This document shows, piece after piece, positions 55,880-64,000 of a stretch of 64,000 nucleotides of DNA. The DNA is from Lucifuga dentata (Eukaryota > Chordata > Actinopteri > Ophidiiformes > Bythitidae). Under the pieces are notes generated by a model, which saw nothing but the letters and a program-made list of their open reading frames with translations, was not told where the DNA came from and searched no databases. The DNA is taken from the NCBI GenBank assembly GCA_014773175.1, contig VXCM01003290.1:41286-105285 (forward strand), read 5' to 3'. A program made the translations under genes and the position numbers. Positions within the stretch are counted from its first letter, which is position 1, and each line of letters starts with the position of its first letter.

Positions 55880-58800
55880 AGCAACATGTGGTTTTCCACA
55901 TGTTGTCTTGAAGCATGCACTGGGCTGCGCGTTGCCACATCCACCATGCAACAGAAACGCCCCAGATCTCAGTTGGCAGCCATCCTGGCAGACATGCAGT
56001 CCATCCCCATCTCCCGGAGGCACCCATCTATCTATTTTTATCTTGAGCCAGGTGTTACGTGGCGTCCCCTTGGCCTGGTCCAGTCACTGGGGTCCTCAGC
56101 AATGAGGCTGGATCATCTTCGAAAAAATGCACCACATGGCCACAACTGGCGCACCCTCACAATGCTGTTAATCAGTCTCATCCAGGCCTCTCAGAGCAAC
56201 CACTTGTTCGACACAAAGTCAAACCAGCTGTACCAAGAATTGTCTGGAGAGACTGAGTACTGAAGACATCCAGTCATCATCTCAAGTCACTGGTTAGCGT
56301 CCAGGTCTCACAACCATAAAGTAAGACCAGAAGCGCCAGTACTCTAAAGAATTGGATCTTCGTCTTCTTGCACAGATATCAGCAGCACCATATACCCCTG
56401 TCCAGTGACCCCTGACCCTACAGGCCTGCCACAGACATCTCTCAACCTCACAGGACGAACTCCCAGAGACATGAATGTCACTGCCAAGGTAGATGAATCT
56501 CTCAACAAGTTTGAGATTCTCCCTGCACACAGACATGCTGCTGATGGCTGAGTCCAAGAAGTCATTGAAAGCCTGGATTTTATCTTGATCCAGGACACAT
56601 GTAGACCCAGGCACTCTGACTCCTTGCTCAAGAGCTCCTACCAGGATGTCCATTGACTCTGCAAAGATCACAGCATCATCAGCAAAGTCAAGGTCGGTAA
56701 ACCTTTTCCCACCGATGAATGCACCCAAGTTGCTGGCTCTTCCCAACAACCAGTCCATGCAAGCATTGAACAGGAAGGAGCCAGAACACATCCCTGATGA
56801 ACCCCAGCATTCACTGGGAAGAAGTCAGGGAGTCTGTCTCCACTCTGCACAGCACTCATGACATCCAGCAACTTACTGGGGATCCCGCGTAATCTCAGGA
56901 TACCTCAAAGAGCATCCTAACCAACTGAGTCGAAGGCTTTGTGGAAATTGACATAGGCTGTCAAAATTCATGCTTGCACTCGATTAGCACCCAAAGAGTT
57001 AGGATGCTGTCGATGGTTGACTTTTTTGGAGTAAAAGCAGACTGCTCAGGATGCTGAGCAGTAAGCAGATGGCTCTGGATCCTGTTCAGAATGACCCTTG
57101 CAAGAACCTTGCCCAGCACAGAGAGCAGTGTAATACCCCTGTAATTGTTGCAATCCTGGTGATCACCCTTCCCCTTCCAGAGAGGGATGACAAGCCCCTT
57201 CTTCCAGTCTGCTGGGTTGATGCCTGTCTTCCAGATGGAAGAAAAGATCTAATGCAATTCCAGGAGGACAGCATCACCACCTGCCTGGAGAAGTTCAGCC
57301 AGAATACCACAGATCCCAGCAGCCTTANAGGACAGCATCACCACCTGCCTGGAGAAGTTCAGCCAGAATACCACAGATCCCAGCAGCCTTACCTATCCTC
57401 AAGAACTTCACCACCCTTGCAATCTCACTCAGACTGGGTGGATCGCAGCCAATAGGAGGATCAGGTGTGAGAACCATGGCACCGGTAATGTCGAACATAC
57501 TGGCAGGTGGGTCAGCTTTGTAAAACTGCTCAAAGTAGCCAGCCCAGCAGGTCAGTATTGCAGAATCATCTGTCAAGACCGAGCCATCACCCACTAGGAC
57601 TGCAGTGGCATGAGGAGCAGGTTTGGATGAGCATAATGCTCTGTAGGCAGGACGAGGGTCACTGGACCACAGATGGTGTGTGACCTGCTGTGTGACTGCA
57701 CACAAACTCATCAGAAACAGCTCGGTCCAGGAGTCTAGCCAGATTGAGTCTGGGACAGATGGCAATCTGCTAGATCTCAACTGAGATCTAGCAGAATTGT
57801 GAATTCTGAATTCTGAGAGAAGCAAAGATGAGTCTGTGGTCAGAGTTCGCAAACTGGGTACTCCTGGAGACCCTGCTGTTCTGTAGGAGTCTCCAGCATC
57901 TGCCCACAAGGACATGGTTGATCTCCTTAGCCACACGATCAGTATTGGAATACCAAGTCCAGCGGTGCAGCACCGGGTGCTGGAACCAGGATTCAGCAAC
58001 TCGTAGACCCCAACCTTTAGCAAAGTCAAAGGAACATTGAGCCACTTTCACCACGGCAACCAGACCTGTGGGGACTGATGCAGTCCTCATAGCCAGCCCT
58101 GTTGGTGCCAGTGGTTGCATTGAAGCCACCCATGACCAGAGGAGGGTCACCCCTGGGACTCTCATCCATCACCAAGTGAAGCTGAGAGTAGAATGTCTCC
58201 CTCACCGAGACATCACTAACCATGGTCATAGCATAGACCGAGAAAACAGACAAGACACCCAAGGAGTGCCTAAGTCTGAGCCTCATGATATGCTCATTGA
58301 CAGGAGTGACATCAGACATCCTTGGGAGGAGCCAGTCTGTCACAGCAATAGCAACCCCTTTGGCGTGCTAACCATCAGAGCAACCGGACCAAAAATAGGT
58401 GTATCCAACTTACTGATATCTGGCTGCTTCCATGCCTGTGAGCCTCAGAAAGTGCTGCCACTGCAATGCAGAGCTTTTGTAGCTCCCCTGACAGCAAAGG
58501 AAGATGGGTATCCTCAATAAGAGTAAGGATATTCCATGTGTCCACCTGCATGAGTTGCCTCAAGTTGTACCGCCGCCACACAGCAGATGACACCTCAGCA
58601 CCACACCAGTTGCACCACCTCCAAGGGACATGACCCTTGGGACTCTCCAACGGTTTTGTCTGTTCATGGGATGGGGCTCCGAATGGCTTTCCCCCATCCC
58701 GTTCATAGTGTACTGCCCTCATATGGAAGGCAGCAGTAGAGTTACTTCCGCGGAGACAAGAATTTGCTGTTCTTTTCCAGTTCCAAGCTGTGTGAAAGTT

Positions 58801-58960
58801 TTCTTTTTTTTTTTTTTTTTTTNACCAACCCCCAAGAGGGATTCTGCAGGTGGGGGGGGGGCACCAACAGGGGCACCTGCAGACCCGGCTGCAGTTTAAT
58901 GTCATGCCCAGGACATGAAGTGTCCTGGGCTTGAAGTCAGATTCAGCTTCTGCTGTCATA
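55880..58960 (-). pseudogene. RTE-like LINE (BovB/CFDP2-type), degenerate
   Basis: Minus strand from right to left: N-terminal basic region (near 58900), endonuclease (VFSVYAMTMVSDVSVRETFY, VMGGFNATTG, a SDHRL end near 57850), linker (SILTCWAGYFEQFYKADPPA), RT (SLSEIARVVKFLRIGKAAG, GVHQGCVLAPS) and the intact catalytic motif in FTDLDFADDAVIFAESMDIL (about 56690). The C-terminal part (LVERFIYLGSDIHVSGSSSC) runs to about 55880. Multiple frameshifts are present. The N at 57328 has a 63-bp duplication, and other Ns are at 58823 and 59000. A 14-bp hairpin lies at 57766-57795. Confidence 0.78.
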
Positions 58961-59189
58961 GTTTTCTTGCTTTATGGATCAAATGATACTATGACTAGGN
59001 TCAGATTCAGCTTCTGCTGTCATAGTTTTCTTGCTTTATGGATCAAATGATACTATGACTAGGAAATGATCCACATTCATCTTTGTTCACGTTATCTAGT
59101 TTTTCTGACAGTACTTCCTGTTTTGATGGATCAGGTGAGGAGAGGAGAGGCTCATCTGGGAGAGGCTCAAAGTAGAAGCATTGCTCCTT

Positions 59190-59482
59190 TGAAGTGAAAG
59201 GAACCAGTTGAAGTGGTTCAGGTATCTGATCAGGATTCCTCCTGGACACCTCCTTTTGGTGGTTTTCTGGGCATGTCCAACTGGGAGGAGACCCCAGGGC
59301 AGATCCAGAACACACTGGAGGGATTACATATCCCATCTGGCCTGGCAACACCTTGGAATCCCCCCAGAAGGAGCTGGAGAATGTGGGTGGGGAGCGGAAC
59401 ATCTGGGCTACCTTGCTTGGCCTGCTGCCACCGTGACTCGGTCCTGATAAGTGGAAGAAAATGGATGGATGGATGGATGGAT
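59190..59482 (+). mobile_element. Rex3-like LINE 3' end fragment
   Basis: WFRYLIRIPPGHLLLVVFWA, GRRPQGRSRTHWRDYISHLA and WQHLGIPPE correspond to the C-terminal end of the Rex3-like protein at 40733-43540, here on the plus strand. It ends in (GGAT)n at 59461-59482, the expected tail. It is strongly 5'-truncated, as is usual for this family. Confidence 0.85.
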
Positions 59483-59861
59483 TTTCTTTCTCCACCCTGA
59501 GACATTTCTGACCAATGAGCAGAGAGAGTCTTGTCACATGACTTTTGCCACATTTTTTCTTTGTTTGATTGGATGTTTCTCTGTGTGAAATTGAACCAAA
59601 CTAAATAATAAATGCAACGTTGGAACAATTTAGTCCCTGATTCAGAACTGAGCAAATAATCTACAGATCTGAGACTAATGTACTCAAGGTGCCATATTAA
59701 CACAATACCTGGTGATGACATTGTTTTGCATTGTGATAATAAATTTGTTTTTTTTTTCAGTAACATATCAAAAGCATCAGTGTGAGCCAGTCAGATATCT
59801 GCATTATTGTGGTTTTCCTGTTCAGCTCATAATGCTGTTGATATTTTTTTTTTATTCTCAG

Positions 59862-60053
59862 AATGCCTACGTGAACATCAACAGGATCATGTCAGTGGCG
59901 AGCCGCCTGGCTGAGGCCGGGCATTATGCCTCCACACAGATCAAACAGATCTCAGGTCAGCTGGACCAAGACTGGAAAAGCTTTGCTGCCGCACTTGATG
60001 AGCGTTCCACCATCCTTGCCATGTCGTCTGTCTTCCACCAAAAGGCAGAACAG
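59862..60053 (+). CDS. kalrn: kalrn exon, spectrin repeat region
   Basis: This is a 192-nt exon of 64 codons, phase 0. It begins NAYVNINRIMSVASRLAEAG and includes DERSTILAMSSVFHQKAEQ. The acceptor has a long T-run and TTCTCAG. The donor is GTCAGA, a non-consensus A/G at +3. Matching residues run along the whole exon. Confidence 0.95.
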
Positions 60054-60238
60054 GTCAGACTATAACTATACAAACAATGAATTACCGATAAGCCTTTGAG
60101 CAGAGCTTAAACCTGCTAACATACTGGCCAGTCTTCTAGCTGTCACAGCTGCAACTTCCAAAATATTTCTGACACATTTCCTAACCAAACAGGGTTTGAA
60201 TTCTAAGTGTTTATCTGCTAAATTGAACTCCTATTTAC

Positions 60239-60636
60239 ACATCTGAAGCCTGAATACATCTAAACCCTAAACACATCTAAACCCCGACAACATCTAAACC
60301 CTCACAACATCTGAACCCTGAACACATCTAAACCTTGACAACATCTGAACCTGACAACATCTGAACCCTGAACCACATCTGAACCGTGAAAACACATCTA
60401 AACCTTGACAACATCTGAACCTGACAACATCTGAACCCTGAACCACATCTGAACCCTGAAAACACATCTAAACCTTGACAACATCTGAACCCTGAAAACA
60501 TCTAAACCCTGACAACATCTGAATCTGACAACATCTGAACCCTGAACACATCTGAACCCTGACAGCATCTAAACCCTGACAACATCTGAACCCTGACAAC
60601 ATCTGACCCCTGAACACATCTGAACCCTGACAACAT
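60239..60636. repeat. Minisatellite, ACATCTGAACCCTGAAC-type unit
   Basis: About 20 tandem variants of 17-23 bp alternate between ACATCTAAACCCTGACA and ACATCTGAACCCTGAAC. A larger duplicated block of about 62 bp recurs near 60335 and 60410. It is in the kalrn intron before the last exon. Confidence 0.95.
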
Positions 60637-60826
60637 GAAGACGTGAAAGCAAAGATTTTAAAGCAGGAAGTGGAGAAGAAACGAGTCTAAAGTTTTCAGA
60701 TTAATCCTGAGTATAAATTAACTCAAAAGACAGCAACAAGAATAAAGGCCAGATTCATAAAGCTTTGCACACAACTTAATGTGTACATAAGAGTAAATAT
60801 CATCATCATAGCCACGTTCCCTCAGT

Positions 60827-61415
60827 CATTAACATCTGTTACAGCATCTTTTATCAGTAACATCTTTTATCACCAAAAAAATCTTTTATCAGTAACGTCT
60901 TTTATCACAAACATCTGTTACAGCATCTTTTATCAGTAATGTCTGTTACAGCATCTTTTATCAGTAACCTCTGTTACATCATCTTTTATCACAAATGTCT
61001 GTTACAGCATCTTTTATCATAAACATCTGTTACTGCATCTTTTATCCTAAACATCTGTTATAGCATCTTTTATCACAAACGTCTGTTACAGCATCTTTTA
61101 TCATAAACATCTGTTACAGCATCTTTTATCATAAATTTCTGTTACAGCATCTTTTATCATAAACGTCTGTTACTTCGTCATTTATCATTAACATCTGTTA
61201 CAGCATCTTTTATCATAAACGTCTGTTACTGCATCATTTATCCTTAACATCTGTTACAGCATCTTTTATCATTAACGTCTGTTACAGCATCTTTTGTCAT
61301 AAAAATCTGTTACTGCATCATTTATCCTTAACGTCTGTTACAGCATCTTTTATCACAAACGTCTGTTACAGCATCTTTTATCCTTAACATCTGTTACAGC
61401 ATCTTTTAGCTTAAA
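60827..61415. repeat. Minisatellite, AACATCTGTTACAGCATCTTTTATCAT-type unit
   Basis: About 20 copies of a 27-29 bp unit, with alternation of CGTCTGTTAC and CATCTGTTAC forms. It lies 190 bp after the previous minisatellite in the same intron. Confidence 0.96.
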
Positions 61416-62266
61416 GGGGCGTTACTACAGTATATCCTTATTTACATGTCAGGAAATGTAAACACAGTCACACTAACATGAAATGTGTTTCAGTCTGATG
61501 GTAAATTTCATCAAAATGAAATCTGACGATGTTTAAACTGTATTTGTCTCACGTGTGTTTGTGATCAATAACTTTGTCAGATAAAAACACTCAGTGATCA
61601 GTTTATTTAAATGAGAGTTTTTGATCTGATGTCACACACGTGCTCCTGATACTAAGTGTTCTCATCTACTCCACATCTACTCCACCCCTTCACAGACATG
61701 AACACACACACACACCCACACACACACAAAAACGCCACACACACATAAACCACAACCACCCCCNCCCCCCCACACACACATACACACATACACACACGCA
61801 CTCTCTATGTGCCAAACTCCCAGTATAGTCTAGATTTGAGTGATGTGTCTCTTAAACATGGATCTGTAAATCAGAGTTTAGCGTGTCATTTTTCTGTAAC
61901 AGATGAATTTTAATTTTAATTTTAATTTTCATCTGCAGTCCCTGGCCAGATGTTAAATAAAAGGCACCCTAAAATCAGATAAAAACAACATTAGTACATA
62001 ACTTTAAAATATACATTTACAACTTNAAAGGCACCCTAAAATCAGATAAAAACAACATTAGTACATAACTTTAAAATATACATTTACAACTTTATGGTCA
62101 TTATTATGGTCATTGCACACCACAGACAAGCTTGCTGCTACATGGTGTCTGTTTGTCTTTTTCCTGCCTTTCTTGCTGTTTCCTGAATGCAGCACAACAA
62201 AGTTTGACATGAAGAATTTTATTTCAGTATGTTTCTCATGTTACATCATTTCACATAACCAATTCC
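61416..62266. other. Intronic stretch with CA tract and assembly duplication
   Basis: A (CA)n/C-run tract with an N lies at 61697-61800. An exact copy of 61960-62025 appears at 62027-62092 across the N at 62026. No gene is seen. Confidence 0.7.
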
Positions 62267-62622
62267 TGTGTGTGTTTGTGTGTGTGTGCGTGTGTGCTTG
62301 TGTCTGTGTGTATGTATGTGTGTGCATGTGTGTGTGCATTGCGTGTCCATGTGTATGTGTGTGTCTGTGTGCGTGTCTGTGTCCATGTGTTTATGTGTGT
62401 GCATGTGTCTGTGTATGCATGTGTGTGTGCATTGTGTGTCCGTGTGTGCGTGTGTGTGTGTGTGTGTGTCTGTGTGTGTGTGTCTGTGTGTGCGTGTGTC
62501 TGTGTATACGTGTGTGTGCGTGTACGTGTGTGTCTGCATGTGTGTGTGTCTGTGTGTGTGTGCGTGTGTGTATGTGCATGTGTGTCTACGCGTATGTGTC
62601 CATGTGTGTGTCTGTGTGTGCA

Positions 62623-62666
<44 letters not shown>

Positions 62667-62681
62667 TGTGTGTGGGGTTCA
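62267..62681. repeat. TG-rich compound microsatellite up to the kalrn acceptor
   Basis: TGTGTGTG with CG, TA, TC and CA substitutions runs for over 400 bp and ends GGGGTTCAG at the splice site. Long frames on both strands are repeat artefacts. Confidence 0.96.
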
Positions 62682-62682
62682 G

Positions 62683-62814
62683 TTCCTGTCTGAGGTGGAG
62701 GCCTGGTGTAAAGTCTGCAGCGAGGGAAGCTTACCATCTGAGATGCAAGAACTGGAGCTTGCCATCCACCGTCACCAGAGTCTGTACGAGCAGGTCACAC
62801 AGGCGTACACCGAG
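62683..62814 (+). CDS. kalrn: kalrn exon, spectrin repeat region (last in window)
   Basis: This is a 132-nt exon of 44 codons, phase 0. It begins [20 protein letters not shown] and ends [11 protein letters not shown]. The acceptor is remarkable: about 400 bp of TG-rich repeat runs right up to GGGGTTCAG, so there is no classical pyrimidine tract. The donor is GTAATA. The next kalirin residues (VSQDG in mammals) would be on an exon beyond the window. Confidence 0.93.
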
Positions 62815-63067
62815 GTAATACCTGAGCCTGAACCAGCAGGCTGAGCCTCCATGCATGGAAACATGTTTCTCTTCATTTCTGCCTTGATTTTCCTTTTTTT
62901 TGGGAAAAGTAATGTTTGATGAGATATTTAATTAAGATGGTGAATAAGCTGCACACACAGTACACAAACACACATGCACATGCGCGCGCACACACACAGA
63001 CAGAGAGAGAGAGAGTGGGAAAACACATAGTTGGTTCTCCTGATGCTCATTTGCATACCAAGTAGAA

Positions 63068-63146
<79 letters not shown>

Positions 63147-63160
63147 AATCATGCACTGTC
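62815..63160. repeat. Intron start with CA and (GA)n microsatellites
   Basis: A CACACA tract with GCGCGC lies at 62952-62998, a short GA tract at 63000-63015, and a longer (GA)n with CAGA interruptions at 63066-63146. Confidence 0.95.
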
Positions 63161-63247
63161 CAGTGGTGGGACGTCAGGGCCAGCAAGGCCTTCTCTGCTG
63201 GCCTAGAGGTTGTCAGAGTCATTAAATTATATTTTCATAATTTAATA
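63161..63247 (+). mobile_element. 5' end of an hAT, same family as 39650, cut by Tc1
   Basis: CAGTGGTGGGACGTCAGGGC and CAGCAAGGCCTTCTCTGCTG match the termini at 39650 and 50033. GCACTGTC (63153-63160) should be the target copy. The Tc1 element at 63248 inserted in its A/T-rich part. The right part lies beyond the window. Confidence 0.75.
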
Positions 63248-64000
63248 TACACTGCCTGGCAAAAAAAAAAAAGCACCACCTGGATTTAACTAAGCAAAAA
63301 GGTAAGAGCCTTCCACTGGATAATTACTGCAGTGATTAATATGTTTCAGCTGGCAAGAAGTTATTTAACCCTAACTGATGCAGTGAGTAGCTTCTCATTT
63401 CTTAAACAACCATGCTGGAAGATATATCCTGTGGTCATAGAAAAGATGTTACTCTGTTTCAGAAGGGTCAAATTATTGGCCTGCATCAAGCAAAGAAAAC
63501 AACTAAGGAGATTGCTGAAACTACTAAAATTGGGTTAAGAACTATCCAACGCATTATTAAAGCCTGGAAGGATAGTGGTGAACCATCATCTTCGAGGAGG
63601 AAATGTGGTTGGAAAAAAAATCTTGAATGATTGTGATCGCAGATCACTTGAATGTTCGGTGAAATCAAATCGTAACAAATCAACAGTAGAACTCATGTCT
63701 ATGTTTAACAGTGAAAGTAAGAGTGTTTCCACACGCACAGTGCGAAGAGAACTCAAGGGATTGGGACTAAACAGCTGTGTAGCCTTAAGGAAAACCACTT
63801 ATCAGTGAGGCTAATCAGAAAAAAAGGCTTCAATTTGCTAGGGAGCATAAAGATTGGACTCTGGAGCAATGGAAAAAGGTCATGTGGTCTGATGAGTCCA
63901 GATTTACCCTGCTCCAGAGTGATGAGCGCATCAGGGTAAGAAGAGAGGCAGATGAAGTGATGCACCCATCATGCCTAGTACCTACCGTACAAGCCTGTGG
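63248..64000 (+). mobile_element. Tc1-like DNA transposon, running off the window
   Basis: The terminus TACACTGCCTGGCAAAAAAA, preceded by the TA target (63246-63247), is a Tc1 inverted repeat. A second repeat-like element and the transposase gene follow. The other end is outside. Confidence 0.85.
63412..64000 (+). pseudogene. Tc1 transposase, frameshifted and partial
   Basis: MLEDISCGHRKDVTLFQKGQ followed by TTKEIAETTKIGLRTIQRII is the paired-type helix-turn-helix. The frame ends at 63630 after an A-run (GGAAAAAAAATC, about 63612-63621). One frame over it resumes with NDCDRRSLECSV and VSTRTVRRELKGLGLNS. Near 63885 WSDESRF holds the first catalytic Asp. One or two indels, the first in the A-run, account for the breaks. 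The remaining catalytic residues are outside the window. Confidence 0.8.

Larger units (their letters stand above)
9598..62814 (+). other. kalrn: kalrn (kalirin RhoGEF), partial gene: ten internal exons
   Basis: Kalirin is a large cytoplasmic Rho GEF that activates Rac/RhoG and shapes dendritic spines and axons. The ten exons (9598-9672, 19092-19206, 25421-25613, 26409-26582, 33815-33898, 37995-38126, 52964-53086, 54810-54932, 59862-60053, 62683-62814) total 1343 nt. Their phases fit perfectly, giving 447 codons without a stop. The order is a short N-terminal lead, the SEC14/CRAL-TRIO domain (exons 1-4), then spectrin repeats (exons 4-10). I chose kalirin over its paralogue Trio from remembered vertebrate sequences: residues such as IIDMRGSKWDLIKPLL, SDGFSGRNC and [13 protein letters not shown] are kalirin-like. 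Whether it is the teleost a or b copy cannot be told. Introns range from 795 bp to 14.8 kb and are mostly transposon sequence. The 5' start and the GEF, SH3 and kinase regions lie outside the window. Confidence 0.93.

Noticed and set aside
60239..61415. Possible CRISPR-like array of regularly spaced repeats
   Set aside because: Units are contiguous tandem repeats without unique spacers, in an animal intron.
62246..62844. Long open frames on both strands (up to 243 codons)
   Set aside because: They are translations of the TG/CA microsatellite (Cys-Val and His-Thr runs) running into the real kalrn exon.

Overview
This window is nuclear DNA from a ray-finned fish. The evidence is ten exons of a vertebrate kalirin gene, introns packed with teleost-type transposable elements (Rex3/RTE, Tx1-like L1, L2-like, hAT, Tc1, BEL/Pao, a tRNA-derived SINE), and long microsatellites and minisatellites. 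No bacterial operons, CRISPR arrays or RNA genes were seen.

The only host protein-coding gene I can support is kalrn (Rho guanine-nucleotide exchange factor) on the + strand, partial at both ends. Ten exons between 9598 and 62814 join in phase into 447 codons. They run from just before the SEC14/CRAL-TRIO lipid-binding domain through the first spectrin repeats. The start, the later spectrin repeats, the DH-PH domains and the kinase lie outside the window. All junctions are GT-AG.

Layout. 1-9590 (upstream of or in a large 5' intron): the right end of an hAT, then two head-to-tail Tx1-like LINE copies. These carry a hAT MITE, a solo LTR and a SINE, each with a recognisable target duplication. 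9598-19206 (exons 1-2): a 1.8 kb, 20-bp-unit minisatellite rich in AGGTCA, a LINE 3' end, and an hAT of 3.3 kb that contains a second hAT and two further elements. 19207-26582 (exons 2-4): Tc1, L2-like LINE, Harbinger-like MITE, Ty3/gypsy integrase remnant. 26583-37994 (exons 4-6): a complete but dead hAT with a spliced transposase relic, a NUMT from mitochondrial ND5, and nested inverted-repeat elements. 38127-52963 (largest intron, 14.8 kb): a 5.4 kb hAT split by a Rex3 LINE, then an L2-like LINE apparently split by a BEL/Pao remnant. 53087-62682: L1, RTE and Rex3 fragments and two more minisatellites. After the last exon: GA repeats, an hAT 5' end and a Tc1 element running off the edge.

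A technical feature affects much of the interpretation. Seventeen isolated N characters are each flanked by a perfect 61-67 bp direct duplication. These are almost certainly unmerged contig overlaps, not biology, and they break or lengthen several transposon reading frames. Every transposon gene here looks inactivated. The genes of the window do not form a system: one neuronal/muscle signalling gene hosts a layered record of transposition.
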